Positions 26,346 through 36,126 of a stretch of DNA of 64,000 nucleotides are shown here, in pieces. The DNA is taken from positions 1-64,000 of the forward strand of contig CABHOY010000036.1 of the NCBI GenBank assembly GCA_902168105.1, given 5' to 3'. The notes below the pieces were generated by a model. The model was not told the DNA's origin. It saw only the letters and a program-made list of their open reading frames with translations, and made no database searches. Position 1 is the first letter of the stretch; every line of letters starts with the position of its first letter. The translations under genes and the position numbers were made by a program. The stretch comes from an uncultured Flavihumibacter sp. (GTDB lineage: Bacteria > Bacteroidota > Bacteroidia > Chitinophagales > Chitinophagaceae).

Positions 26346-26936
26346 TTATTTTTTCGTTTGCCGCCAGCGATAGCTTACTCTCAGTATGAGGGATAAGAAG
26401 AACACTGCCCAAAAGAGAAAAACCTGATGACTTACATCCGGTAATAAGGAGCGGGATCCCGGTTGTCGGACCCCTGGCCTATGGTAGCGGTTATGTGAAG
26501 GAAACTGGCTTCCGGCGCCGGAAGAAATACTGTCGGTGTTAGCAGGGTGCTGCAACGGAGGTGGCTGATGTAAATCCCTCGGCGGACGGTCTGACGGCAG
26601 TAATAATGGGTTGTTGGCCGGGAATTCATATCCTTCGCGGGGAGGGTGCCCCTCGATTACCATATTAGGCACCAGTAGTATTACTGCAAAGCACATAATG
26701 GAAATCAGGAGGAAACCGGTGTATCTGCGCTTAAAGTAATAATTGGGAATGAGCCAGAAATAATTAAAATAGAAGAACAGCAGCAGGGCGAGATAGACAA
26801 GGAAATCTTTGAGTGCAGGAGGGTATTTCCACAGATCAGACAGGTTACTGGCGTCCGGAGAGAAAACGATCGGCAATGCCAGAAAAGTAACGCAACCGGC
26901 AATATGTATGAGTACCTGACTAAGTCTACCTTTCAT
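26346..26936 (-). pseudogene. Truncated LytS/YehU-type sensor histidine kinase (membrane half only)
   Basis: The 196-residue product matches the N-terminal membrane sensor of Bacteroidota His_kinase-family sensors. It has four hydrophobic segments (IAGCVTFLALPIVF, VYLALLLFFYFNYFWLIP, FLLISIMCFAVILLV, FLFWAVFFLSLILRVSYRW) and a long Pro/His-rich loop. The family then continues with a helix and the His-containing NPHFLFN motif. Here a TAA comes right after RWRQTKK, and none of the three frames downstream restores a kinase. No response regulator is adjacent. It is either a decayed gene or a stand-alone membrane sensor. Confidence 0.65.
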
Positions 26937-26990
26937 AATGGGGCTGTTAGGTCTTCAAAATTAGGATTTAGAAGGATATTGATTTCCCCT

Positions 26991-26998
26991 TATTTTTG
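26991..26998 (+). promoter_or_regulatory. -7 box of the M23 peptidase gene
   Basis: TATTTTTG matches TAnnTTTG and lies 4 bp ahead of the ATG at 27003, implying a very short leader. It also argues against any start further upstream. No good -33 element is visible. Confidence 0.45.
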
Positions 26999-27002
26999 CG
27001 TC

Positions 27003-28697
27003 ATGATAAAAAGGATATTCGGGTTATGCATCTTATTACCTCAGCTGTTACACGCCCAGTTGCCGGAAAAGAACTATCCGCAGGGATATTTCCGCAATCC
27101 ACTGGCCGTGCCTATCCAACTGGCGGGTAATTACGGAGAGCTTCGTCCCAACCATTTTCACGCGGGTATAGACATTAAGACCCAACAAAAGGAGAATTTG
27201 CCGGTATATGCTGCGGCAGATGGATATGTAAGCAGGATTGGCGTATCCCATACCGGTTACGGTAACGTCCTGCACATTACGCACCCGAACGGGTATACTA
27301 CCACCTATGGGCATCTGAACCGCTTTTTCCCTGCCCTGGAGCAGTATATAAAGCAGCAGCAGTATGCTGCGGAAAGCTGGGCGACAGACATAAAGATCCC
27401 GGCGGATAAGTTTCCGGTAAAGAAGGGCGATTTCGTGGCGTGGAGCGGCAATACGGGCGCTTCCGGCGGGCCGCATGTGCATTTTGAGATCAGGGACACA
27501 CATAGTGAGAAACCACTGAACCCATTATTATTCGGTTTTGATATACCCGATACCAAAGCACCTGAAGTGTTCAGGATCGCCATCTATGATATGGACAGGA
27601 GTATTTATGACCAGACGCCAATTATTCTGCCGGTAAAGAAGGTGAATGGGGAATTTGTACCCGCCACACCACTGGTCAAGGTGAAGACCGCATTAGCCGG
27701 AATAGGGCTGAATGCAGTGGACCATATGAGCAATGTACCCAACAGTTATGGTATCTATGAAGTGGTGATGTTTGACCGGGATGTACCTAACAGTGGTTTC
27801 CAGATAGATAATATCGGCTTTGAAGAGTCCCGCTATATCAATGCACATACGGATTATAAAGTGAGGAAGGGCGGTGGCCCCTGGTTGCAGCTGCTGTTCT
27901 CCATACCCGGCAACAAGCTGGAGATCTATAAGGACGTTCAGGGAGATGGGACTATTGACCTGTCAGATGGTACGCCGCATCCGGTGAAGTTGTTGGTGAA
28001 AGATGCTTATGGCAATTCCTCTACCGTAAAATTCTCCCTGCAGCAAAGCGGAGATGCAACGGAGCCTACCAAATGTGCTAATACGATGTATGCGGAATCC
28101 CGTAACATCTTTGAAAATAATCAGGTAGAATTCTTCCTTGAGGAAAACTCCCTGTATGACAGGATCTGCTTTAACTATGGAGAGATCCCGGCGGGAGAGA
28201 AGTCTAAGTCATATTCTTCGATATTCCGTCTCCATACCGCATTAGTGCCTTTACACAGCAATTTTACGTTGCATATTAAGCCCGACAGGCCTATACCTGC
28301 AGCGCAGCAGCACAAAGTCGTAATGGTGCGTGAGGGGCTGGGAGAGACCATTGTAGGCGCTACATTGGAAAAGGGCTGGTATATAGGACAATTCCGTGAA
28401 TTCGGCAATTTCCACCTGGAGGTGGATACCATCCTGCCGAAGATAGCATTGCTGGGAGTGAAGAGCGGGGCTAACCTGTCAAAAGCAGCGAAATTATCCT
28501 TCGCGATCAGCGATGATAGCGGTATAAAGGCTTACCGGGCGGAACTGGATGGCAAATGGCTCATGTTTGCCCGTAGGGGAAATGTTATCTCTTATACTTT
28601 TGATGAGCATTGCAAGCCGGGAAAACATAGCCTGCGCTTATTAGTAACTGATATAGCGGGTAATACAAAAGAACAGACGATTACATTTACACGATAG
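27003..28697 (+). CDS. M23 (LytM) family zinc metallopeptidase, secreted
   Basis: The 564-residue protein has a signal peptide (IFGLCILLPQLLHAQ) and then an active-type LytM domain at residues ~25-170. The zinc ligands are in FHAGIDIK (His, Asp) and GPHVHFEI (His), with the catalytic His in TTYGHL. The remaining ~390 residues form beta-rich domains without clear family motifs. Such enzymes cut peptidoglycan cross-bridges. The ATG at 27003 is supported by the signal peptide and the promoter box; an in-frame open stretch reaches back to 26904. Bcp follows after 11 bp. Confidence 0.9.
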   Translation: MIKRIFGLCILLPQLLHAQLPEKNYPQGYFRNPLAVPIQLAGNYGELRPNHFHAGIDIKTQQKENLPVYAAADGYVSRIGVSHTGYGNVLHITHPNGYTTTYGHLNRFFPALEQYIKQQQYAAESWATDIKIPADKFPVKKGDFVAWSGNTGASGGPHVHFEIRDTHSEKPLNPLLFGFDIPDTKAPEVFRIAIYDMDRSIYDQTPIILPVKKVNGEFVPATPLVKVKTALAGIGLNAVDHMSNVPNSYGIYEVVMFDRDVPNSGFQIDNIGFEESRYINAHTDYKVRKGGGPWLQLLFSIPGNKLEIYKDVQGDGTIDLSDGTPHPVKLLVKDAYGNSSTVKFSLQQSGDATEPTKCANTMYAESRNIFENNQVEFFLEENSLYDRICFNYGEIPAGEKSKSYSSIFRLHTALVPLHSNFTLHIKPDRPIPAAQQHKVVMVREGLGETIVGATLEKGWYIGQFREFGNFHLEVDTILPKIALLGVKSGANLSKAAKLSFAISDDSGIKAYRAELDGKWLMFARRGNVISYTFDEHCKPGKHSLRLLVTDIAGNTKEQTITFTR

Positions 28698-28708
28698 ACA
28701 GAACAGAA

Positions 28709-29170
28709 ATGACACATTTGAATGAGGGGGATAAAGCCCCCGTTTTTAACGGAACAGATCAGGAAGGTAAACAGGTTTCACTGGCGGATCTTAAAGGGAA
28801 AAAAGTAATACTGTATTTCTATCCGAAGGATATGACACCTGGTTGTACGAATCAGGCGTGTAACCTCCGGGATAACTATCATATTTTATTGAACAAGGGA
28901 TATGCGGTAGTAGGAGTGAGCACAGACAGTGAAAAGCGTCATAAGAAGTTCACTGAAAAGTATGATCTGCCGTTCCCTTTGCTGGCTGATGAAGACCGTA
29001 CCATTCATACTTTATACGGCGTATGGGGAGAAAAGAAGTTTATGGGCCGTACCTACGATGGTACGCATCGTACTACGTTCCTGATCAATGAAACTGGCGT
29101 GATAGATAAGATCATTGTGAAGCCGGATACCAAAAACCATACAGAAGAGATCCTAGAGATCTGGAAGTAA
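28709..29170 (+). CDS. bcp: Thioredoxin-dependent thiol peroxidase (Bcp/PrxQ)
   Basis: The 153-residue peroxiredoxin reduces hydroperoxides using thioredoxin. The peroxidatic Cys46 is in DMTPGCTNQAC and the resolving Cys51 is five residues later, as in the atypical 2-Cys PrxQ class. Size and the GVSTDSEKRHKKF region fit. It lies 11 bp downstream of the M23 gene, so the two are probably co-transcribed. Confidence 0.95.
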   Translation: MTHLNEGDKAPVFNGTDQEGKQVSLADLKGKKVILYFYPKDMTPGCTNQACNLRDNYHILLNKGYAVVGVSTDSEKRHKKFTEKYDLPFPLLADEDRTIHTLYGVWGEKKFMGRTYDGTHRTTFLINETGVIDKIIVKPDTKNHTEEILEIWK

Positions 29171-29176
29171 TAACAA

Positions 29177-29231
29177 AGAGCATAAATAAAAAGCCCTCCT
29201 GATTGACAGGAGGGCTTTTTATTTATGCTCT
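29177..29231. terminator. Long bidirectional terminator with 25-bp perfect arms
   Basis: The left arm (29177-29201) and right arm (29207-29231) are exact reverse complements with a 5-base ATTGA loop. The GC core is GCCCTCCTG/CAGGAGGGC, and the AT flanks supply T-runs on both strands. It separates the convergent bcp and gldJ genes. Confidence 0.95.
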
Positions 29232-29241
29232 ATAATTGGCA

Positions 29242-30786
29242 TTATCTCTTTTGGCGTTGTTTCTTGAACAGCTGACCAGTTTTGAATTTGTTACCTTCTG
29301 GGCTACCCACGCGGTCCATTGCACAACGGAAACCTACAGTGTTGGTGGCCATATCTTCCTGCATGTAACGGCGTGCACCTGGAGAGAGCCAGTAAGCGCG
29401 ATCGTTCCAGCTACCACCTTTCACAACGTGAGATTTGTCGTTGATCAGGGAAGTGATACCGTAACCATATTCTACCATAGAGAGGGAGTCACCATCGAGG
29501 TAGTTAATAACGTCACCTTTCTGGTAGTTCAGGCGGTTAGCACTTTCTTCGTCGGTTACGTCACGCATTTTCAGGTGACCCAGGCTGTCCTTTTCAGGTT
29601 CGCCTTCGCCGTTCATATAAGTAGTCTGGAATTTGTTACCACGGAAGTAGTTGAAGTCATCACCGTCGATCGGGTTCAGCGGACGGTAAACGTCCAGTAC
29701 CCACTCGCTCACGTTACCTGACATATTATATACACCGAAAGTGTTCGGGAAGAAAGCTACTACAGGACCAGGGATAGACGCACGGTCATTCAGACCACCG
29801 GCCATACCCATGTTGTCACCGGAACCACGTTTGAAGTTCGCCAGGAACTGACCTTGCCAGGCACCACGGCGGATATCTCTCAGACCGCTATTGTTAGTAC
29901 CCCAGGAATAAACCTGTTTGTTCATGATCAACTCCTCACCACGTTTACCTTCTTTCTTGGAAGGGCCAGGGTTCTGACCGATGTAACCCAGTGCCGCATA
30001 TTCCCATTCAGCTTCTGTTGGGAGGCGATAGTTAGGTAACATTACACCATCTTCGAATTGAGCAGTACGTGGAGAACCGTCAGCGTTTCTGAACTGAGCC
30101 TTGGTACTCTTGGACATATTACCCGGAATACCTTCGTAGAGGCCCGCAGTATATGATTTGGTATCGAAGGTATTGTCATCAGCCTGGTTCTTCATATCGT
30201 TTTTGGACAGCAACCCTTTATCGATCAGCATCTTTTCATTCACACGGTTGGAACGCCATTTACAATAGTCAACAGCTTGTTTCCAGTTCACACCTACTAC
30301 CGGATAATCGTTATAGGCAGGGTGACGGAAGTAGTATTCTACGAGTGGCTCGTTGTAAGCCAGTTCGCTACGCCATACCAGGGTATCAGGTAAAGCTTTG
30401 CGGTATACGTCCGGGAAGGACTCGTCGTACATACGACGCAGCCAGTACAGGTATTCACGATAGTGTACGTTGGCTACTTCTGTTTCATCGATGTAGAATG
30501 AAGAAACAGTGATACGTCTTGGAATGTTATTCCAGTCGGCCATAACGTCCTGTTCTGTCGCTCCCATGGCGAAGGTACCGCCCTGCACGAAAACAAGACC
30601 CGGACCAGTCTGCTGGTCTTTACTTTTGGCCACACTGAAACCACCCATCTTAGGATCGTTGTAATTCCAGCCAGTAGCAGAGGATTTCTCCTTCTTTTTG
30701 CCAAAAGGTCCGCCGTTTTTACAGGCCGACATCGACATAATTATACTGGCGCCTAAGAGCATTGAGACAGAGGTTAATCTATGCAT
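29242..30786 (-). CDS. gldJ: Gliding-motility/type IX secretion lipoprotein GldJ
   Basis: The 514-residue lipoprotein has a signal peptide with the lipid-attachment Cys in IMSMSACKNG. The rest is a formylglycine-generating-enzyme-like (SUMF1) domain: PGLVFVQGGTFAMG, DETEVANVHYREYLYWL, YRLPTEAEWEYAAL, GNVSEWVLDVYR and VVKGGSWNDRAYW. SSATGWNYNDPKMGGF after the signal peptide is diagnostic of GldJ rather than GldK. GldJ is needed for assembly and stability of the type IX secretion/gliding machinery in the cell envelope. It is divergent from porU. Confidence 0.9.
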   Translation of the reverse strand: MHRLTSVSMLLGASIIMSMSACKNGGPFGKKKEKSSATGWNYNDPKMGGFSVAKSKDQQTGPGLVFVQGGTFAMGATEQDVMADWNNIPRRITVSSFYIDETEVANVHYREYLYWLRRMYDESFPDVYRKALPDTLVWRSELAYNEPLVEYYFRHPAYNDYPVVGVNWKQAVDYCKWRSNRVNEKMLIDKGLLSKNDMKNQADDNTFDTKSYTAGLYEGIPGNMSKSTKAQFRNADGSPRTAQFEDGVMLPNYRLPTEAEWEYAALGYIGQNPGPSKKEGKRGEELIMNKQVYSWGTNNSGLRDIRRGAWQGQFLANFKRGSGDNMGMAGGLNDRASIPGPVVAFFPNTFGVYNMSGNVSEWVLDVYRPLNPIDGDDFNYFRGNKFQTTYMNGEGEPEKDSLGHLKMRDVTDEESANRLNYQKGDVINYLDGDSLSMVEYGYGITSLINDKSHVVKGGSWNDRAYWLSPGARRYMQEDMATNTVGFRCAMDRVGSPEGNKFKTGQLFKKQRQKR

Positions 30787-30823
30787 GCGATTCAGCTTTT
30801 TTATTTGATGTTTATGGTAAACG

Positions 30824-30831
30824 CAAATGTA
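30824..30831 (-). promoter_or_regulatory. Possible -7 box of the gldJ promoter
   Basis: Read on the minus strand it is TACATTTG (TAnnTTTG), 37 bp upstream of the gldJ start. A -33 element at the expected spacing was not found. Confidence 0.4.
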
Positions 30832-31323
30832 GTATAATTTATTTTATAGTAAAAATAATTAATCTGTAAGCATTCACCTGTTAATAGAGTTTATCTTATT
30901 TATAATCAATGTATTATGATTCTGAAGGCTACCCGGACTACGTATTAAGTTATTCTTAACTGTAATAGCCGGAGGGGCTTTCTGGTGGCCCATTGGCAGT
31001 TAGCTGGCTTCTGGTTGACGATTCATAGATACATGGTATGGTTCAGTGTAAATATACTATTACTTCGCTGCATGTTCCTCCCTGATTCATACATATAGCA
31101 CGCTTTACTGACAACAGAAGACAAAAATACTTCCTCCCGTTTAATAAAACGCCTGACAATAGCTACTTATTATAGTGTTTGAAATAGTATGTCATAAAAT
31201 GTCCCGCCGCCGTATATTCACACGCTATAAAAACCTGAAATACAATCTGAGGGGCAAGTGCAGACATTTCGTGACAACTGCCTTAATGGTCGATTTCGCC
31301 CAATAAATATACTTTATAATTGC

Positions 31324-31331
31324 TATGTTTG
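31324..31331 (+). promoter_or_regulatory. Possible -7 box of the porU promoter
   Basis: TATGTTTG matches TAnnTTTG and ends 14 bp before the ATG at 31346. The alternative upstream ATG (31325) lies inside this box, which favours 31346 as the real start. Confidence 0.4.
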
Positions 31332-31345
31332 CGCAAATACCCACT

Positions 31346-34300
31346 ATGAAATTAATTTCCTTCTCTTTTTTACTACTTCTCTGCAGCCAATGGGCTACAG
31401 GCGGTAGCGGGAGAGGAGGACCTTACGCCGCACATTCCGTTCTCTCTTCGGGTAGCTGGTATAAACTGGCGGTGACCCGGGAAGGGATCTACAAAATAGA
31501 TAAATCCCTGCTCACAGGCATAGGATTAAGCACCGACCTGAAAAATGTCAGGTTGTTTGGTACCGGAGGACGAATGCTACCCGAAAGCAACGCTGTTCCC
31601 AGGTATGACGATCTGCCGGAAGTGGCGCTGATGGAAGAGGGTGATTATCTCCTGTTCTATGCGCCAGGCCCGCATAGCTGGCAATATCAGGGAGGAAACT
31701 TCACCCACACCGCCAATCTGTATTCGGATTCAGCCTGGTATTTCCTGACCGCTGGCGGTACTCCGGGAAAAAGGATCGTTCAGGATACCTCCGCACCGGC
31801 TGCTGGCATCATCGTCAATAGCTTTGACTATCACGCTTTCTATGAGAATGATAGCATCAATTTCCTGAGTAGCGGTAAACAGTGGTGGGGCTCCGTGTTT
31901 AGCAGCGTGCAGCCATTACGCAATATCGACTTTTCCTTGCCGCTCACTCCGTTCTCTCTTAAGATAGGGGTGAGAACAGCCGCCAGGAGTACTGGTACCA
32001 GCCGTTTTTCAGTGCAGACGGGAAATAACATGCTGGGCTCTATGTCCCTGTCGCCCGTAAGTGGAAATGCATTTGAAGCCTTCGCCTCTGTGGCGACGGG
32101 CTATTATACAGCTTCTCCTGCCGGGACCACGGTACCTGTTACGCTTAGCTTCACTCCCGGCGGAAGCGGTGCCCAGGGGTGGCTGGACTATCTGACCTTA
32201 CAAGCAAGATGCCAGCTTCAGCTCCCTACGCAGGAACCGCTGTTTTTCAGGGACATGGCTTCGGTAACTGCCAGCCAGATCGCGCAGTTCAGACTGGAAC
32301 AGGCAGCTGCCCAAACAGTTGTTCTGGACGTTACAGATGCGTTGCTGCCTATAAGGGTAAAAACCCAGATGTCAGGCGCCACCCTCTCTTTCACGAGAGA
32401 TTGTGGCACCCTGCATGAATACGCTGCCTTCTCAGGACAAGGTTATCTGCAACCGGTACCCGCAGGTCCGGTGGCAAACCAGGACCTGCACGGCATTGGA
32501 GCAGTGGATATGTTGGTCGTGACTACACCTGCTTTGCAGACCGCTGCCACCAGGCTTGCTTCCTGGCATGGTGCTCACGATGGGCTGACAGTGAAGGTGG
32601 TGACCGTAGATGAGATCTATAACGAGTTTGGTGCCGGTGCTTCCGACCCTACAGCCGTCAGGGATTTTGTGAAGATGTGTTATGACAAAGGCGGACTAAA
32701 ATACCTGTTGCTGTTCGGGGACGCGTCTTACGACTACAAAAACAGGGTGAAAGGAAATACCAATATGGTGCCGACATGGCAAAGTGCTGTTTCTACAGAT
32801 CCGGTATATGCCTATCCGTCTGACGACTTTTTCGGTTTCCTGAATGACGCCGACGATATTAATGACAACGGCCGCCAGAACCTGCTTGACGTGGCAATAG
32901 GCCGCTTACCGGTTCAAAGGCCAGACCAGGCGGAGGCTGTAGTGAATAAGATCATAGGTTATAATGTACCCGCCAACCTGGGCCGCTGGCAGCAACATGT
33001 CACGATCGTCGCCGATGATGGTGATGACAACCTGCATCTTGAGGATGCCGAGAGTATGAGTGAGATCGTCGCTGCACGTTGGCCAGCCGGGCACATTGAC
33101 AAAATATACCTGGATGCCTATCCGAAGATATCAGATGCCGGCGGTAGCCGCTATCCGGCGGTGAACACCACGATCGCGGAAGATATCTTTGATGGTACGC
33201 TGATCTGGAATTATACTGGTCACGGAAGTTACTCGCGGCTGGCGGAAGAGGTGATCATGGAGGAAAGCTCCCTGTCCGACTGGAAAAACGCAGGCAAGCT
33301 GCCGCTTTTCATTACGGCCACCTGCGACTTTGCACCTTTTGATAATCCAGGTTACGTTTCCCTGGGAGAGCGGCTTTTGTTACAGGAGAAAGGAGGAGGG
33401 ATTGCGTTAATGACAACTACCAGAACGGTTTTCTCAGCTTCCAACAAGGTGATGAATGCCAATTATCTGCAGAAATTATTGACGCCGGCGGCAGATGGGC
33501 GTATGCCTACACTGGGACAGGCGGCCATGGAGGCCAAGAACCTGACCTACGCTACTTATGTCGATATCCCTAACAACCGTAAATTTCAGTTGTTGGGCGA
33601 TCCGGCCCTGACACTGGCCTTTCCCAGGTATCAGGTCGTGACGGACTCCATCAACGGTAAAGCAGTAACTGATGTACCCGATACATTAAAAGCAATGGGA
33701 AAATATACAGTAAAGGGCCACCTGGAAAACGAACAGGGCATCCGTCAGGATACTTATAAGGGCACATTGTATACGACAGTATATGATAAACCTGCCTTGC
33801 AATATACCCGGGGAAATGATGCGGGTAGTACAAAAGCAGGCTTCTACCAGCAACAGAACGTCCTTTACCGTGGTCAGCAGACCGTCGAGAACGGCGGGTT
33901 CACCTGTTCCTTCGTGGTGCCCGCAGATATTGACTACCAGGGCGGGGCCGGGGCAATCAGCTACTATGCGGCAAATGGTATGACTGCGGCAGGTGGTGTT
34001 TTTTCAGGCATACAGGTAGGAGGAACAGCTGACGGTATTGAACAAGATGAGCTGGGACCTGTTATAAAAGCATATCTGAATAATGAATATTTCCGCAGCG
34101 GAGGAGTGACAGGAGAAAATCCGGTCTTGCTGTTGCAGCTAAAAGACGAACAGGGGATCAATACCTCCGGTTACGGCATTGGGCATGACCTGATAGCTAC
34201 GCTGGATAACGATGAAGGTCAATACTATGTACTGAATAACTTTTTTGAAGCAACGACCGACAGCTACCAGGAAGGGGCTGTACGTTTCCCCTTATTCGGC

Positions 34301-34702
34301 TTGTCAGAGGGCATGCATACAATGGCAATAAAAGCCTGGGATACGCACAATAATTCAGGAACAGCTAAATTGCAGTTCCGCGTGGTCAGGGCATCGGAGC
34401 TGACTGTAGGAAAAGCTACCTGCTTTCCGAACCCTTTCCACGACCAGACACAGTTCACTTTTGAGCATAACCAACAGGAACAGGTACTGGAAGTAACGGT
34501 CAGAATATTTACGGTAACGGGTCAACAAATAAAAACTATACATCATACAATAAATGATGGTGGTAGCCGTTATGTAGGGGCATCCTGGAACGGAACGACC
34601 GACTCCGGCGCCCGGGTGTCGCCTGGAATTTATATATATAATGTCCTGGTAACAGCGAATGGTAAAACGACGATTTTAGGCGGAAAAATAACTGTATTAT
34701 AA
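31346..34702 (+). CDS. porU: Type IX secretion system sortase PorU
   Basis: The 1118-residue gingipain-like (C25 family) protein cleaves type IX C-terminal signals and attaches cargo at the cell surface. A signal peptide comes first (ISFSFLLLLCSQWATG). N-terminal beta domains lead to the C25 domain (~residues 385-750), with the probable catalytic His626 in YTGHGSY and Cys660 in ITATCDF. C-terminal beta domains end in a type-A-like sorting domain (ATCFPNPFHDQTQF, ending GKTTILGGKITVL). It is transcribed with porV, 121 bp apart. Confidence 0.93.
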   Translation: MKLISFSFLLLLCSQWATGGSGRGGPYAAHSVLSSGSWYKLAVTREGIYKIDKSLLTGIGLSTDLKNVRLFGTGGRMLPESNAVPRYDDLPEVALMEEGDYLLFYAPGPHSWQYQGGNFTHTANLYSDSAWYFLTAGGTPGKRIVQDTSAPAAGIIVNSFDYHAFYENDSINFLSSGKQWWGSVFSSVQPLRNIDFSLPLTPFSLKIGVRTAARSTGTSRFSVQTGNNMLGSMSLSPVSGNAFEAFASVATGYYTASPAGTTVPVTLSFTPGGSGAQGWLDYLTLQARCQLQLPTQEPLFFRDMASVTASQIAQFRLEQAAAQTVVLDVTDALLPIRVKTQMSGATLSFTRDCGTLHEYAAFSGQGYLQPVPAGPVANQDLHGIGAVDMLVVTTPALQTAATRLASWHGAHDGLTVKVVTVDEIYNEFGAGASDPTAVRDFVKMCYDKGGLKYLLLFGDASYDYKNRVKGNTNMVPTWQSAVSTDPVYAYPSDDFFGFLNDADDINDNGRQNLLDVAIGRLPVQRPDQAEAVVNKIIGYNVPANLGRWQQHVTIVADDGDDNLHLEDAESMSEIVAARWPAGHIDKIYLDAYPKISDAGGSRYPAVNTTIAEDIFDGTLIWNYTGHGSYSRLAEEVIMEESSLSDWKNAGKLPLFITATCDFAPFDNPGYVSLGERLLLQEKGGGIALMTTTRTVFSASNKVMNANYLQKLLTPAADGRMPTLGQAAMEAKNLTYATYVDIPNNRKFQLLGDPALTLAFPRYQVVTDSINGKAVTDVPDTLKAMGKYTVKGHLENEQGIRQDTYKGTLYTTVYDKPALQYTRGNDAGSTKAGFYQQQNVLYRGQQTVENGGFTCSFVVPADIDYQGGAGAISYYAANGMTAAGGVFSGIQVGGTADGIEQDELGPVIKAYLNNEYFRSGGVTGENPVLLLQLKDEQGINTSGYGIGHDLIATLDNDEGQYYVLNNFFEATTDSYQEGAVRFPLFGLSEGMHTMAIKAWDTHNNSGTAKLQFRVVRASELTVGKATCFPNPFHDQTQFTFEHNQQEQVLEVTVRIFTVTGQQIKTIHHTINDGGSRYVGASWNGTTDSGARVSPGIYIYNVLVTANGKTTILGGKITVL

Positions 34703-34757
34703 CCTATGCATCAAAAGCACATACTAAACTCGCGTGTCCCTTACCAGACCCCTGTTA

Positions 34758-34787
34758 TTGATTATACAGATTTTCGAACTATTTTTA
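34758..34787 (+). promoter_or_regulatory. Possible promoter of porV
   Basis: TTG (34758-34760) is followed after 19 bp by TATTTTTA (34780-34787), one mismatch from the Bacteroidota -7 consensus at the expected spacing. It would give porV a leader of about 30 bases and allow expression apart from porU. Confidence 0.4.
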
Positions 34788-34823
34788 CACCTCGTTCTAA
34801 ACAACTATTGCATGTATAATTGC

Positions 34824-35999
34824 ATGATCAAAAAGGCAACTGTAAACCTTGTCTTCATTTGTTGCATCCTATTCCCTCTGTCTGTCAGCGCTCAGATTCC
34901 AACTGATAATCTGGACGGACGTACGAACACCATTAACACAGCGGTACCCTTTCTTCGTATTTCTCCTGATGCAAGGGCGGGAGCCATGGGAGATGCCGGC
35001 GTAGCCACCTCTCCTGATGCGAACTCCATGTACTGGAACCTGTCAAAGGTCGCGTTTGCACCCTCCCCATCCGCAATATCAGTTACTTATACCCCTTGGT
35101 TGAAAGAACTGGTGAACGACGTGTTTCTTGCTAACCTGTCCGGCTACTACCGGTGGGATGAGTTCCAGACAGTTTCCGCTTCACTGCGTTACTTCTCTTT
35201 AGGTACTATCAACTTTACGGATGTTACCGGTATGCCAACTTATGACTATCGTCCGCGTGAATTTGCATTTGATGCAGGTTATGCCCGTAAATTATCAGAT
35301 AACTTCTCTGTAGCCCTGGCTGGTCGCTTTATTTACTCTAACCTGGCCAGCGGTGATATCAATGGTCGTGTGATCAGACCAGGTAAAGCATTTGCTACCG
35401 ACCTGTCCCTGTTCTACACGAAAGACTACGAAAAATCAAATAATGCGGTAAATACCTGGAACGTAGGTTTGGCCCTGACTAACATTGGTACAAAGATCTC
35501 CTACACAGAGTCGGCTACCAATAAAGACTTCCTGCCTACCAACTTCGCGCTAGGTACTGCCTACACCATAGGAATGGACGAGACCAACAAATTAATGTTC
35601 ACACTCGACCTGAATAAACTAATGGTACCTACTCCGGATAGTTTAGGCGCTTACCGTGAGAAATCTACTATCTCCGGTATGTTTTCCTCTTTCGGAGACG
35701 CTCCTGGTGGTTTTAGCGAGGAACTGCAGGAAGTGACTGTATCATTGGGTGGTGAGTATAGCTACAATGACCAGTTCTTTGTGCGTGCCGGTTATTTCTA
35801 TGAAAATAAGAACAAGGGTAACCGTAAATTTGTAACTGCAGGTCTGGGTGTTAAATACAATATGTTCGGCCTGAACTTCTCTTACCTGGTGCCTTCGGGC
35901 AATGGTATCCAGCGTAACCCGCTGTCAAATACCCTTCGTTTCTCCCTGATCTTCGATCTCGGTCATAAGAACGAAGACGATGGCGGCAACAACTGGTAA
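34824..35999 (+). CDS. porV: Type IX secretion outer-membrane protein PorV (LptO)
   Basis: The 391-residue beta-barrel protein has a signal peptide (VNLVFICCILFPLSVSAQ) and then the PorV hallmark AVPFLRISPDARAGAMGDAGVATSPDANSMYWN. Repeated amphipathic strands follow, ending in SNTLRFSLIFDL. PorV shuttles cargo from the translocon to PorU. MIKKATVNL at 34824 was chosen; ATG 34812 is also in frame. A terminator follows. Confidence 0.93.
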   Translation: MIKKATVNLVFICCILFPLSVSAQIPTDNLDGRTNTINTAVPFLRISPDARAGAMGDAGVATSPDANSMYWNLSKVAFAPSPSAISVTYTPWLKELVNDVFLANLSGYYRWDEFQTVSASLRYFSLGTINFTDVTGMPTYDYRPREFAFDAGYARKLSDNFSVALAGRFIYSNLASGDINGRVIRPGKAFATDLSLFYTKDYEKSNNAVNTWNVGLALTNIGTKISYTESATNKDFLPTNFALGTAYTIGMDETNKLMFTLDLNKLMVPTPDSLGAYREKSTISGMFSSFGDAPGGFSEELQEVTVSLGGEYSYNDQFFVRAGYFYENKNKGNRKFVTAGLGVKYNMFGLNFSYLVPSGNGIQRNPLSNTLRFSLIFDLGHKNEDDGGNNW

Positions 36000-36040
36000 T
36001 AATTGGTATTGAAATAGTTAATGTTTTTTTAAAATATAAG

Positions 36041-36070
36041 AATCCTCCGGAAATCCCCGGAGGATTTTTA
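36041..36070 (+). terminator. Terminator after porV
   Basis: A 10-bp perfect stem, AATCCTCCGG/CCGGAGGATT (36041-36066), has a 6-base loop and is followed by TTTTT. Confidence 0.88.
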
Positions 36071-36126
36071 ATTTGCGATAATTTTAAGCGGTTAAAAGCT
36101 TATATTTCAAAGTTTATACATCTGTC

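Larger units (their letters stand above)
30787..31345. other. Divergent intergenic region gldJ-porU
   Basis: This 559-bp AT-rich gap holds no recognisable gene. TAnnTTTG boxes are present for both sides: TACATTTG (minus strand, 30824-30831) and TATGTTTG (31324-31331). No long repeat was seen. Confidence 0.5.
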
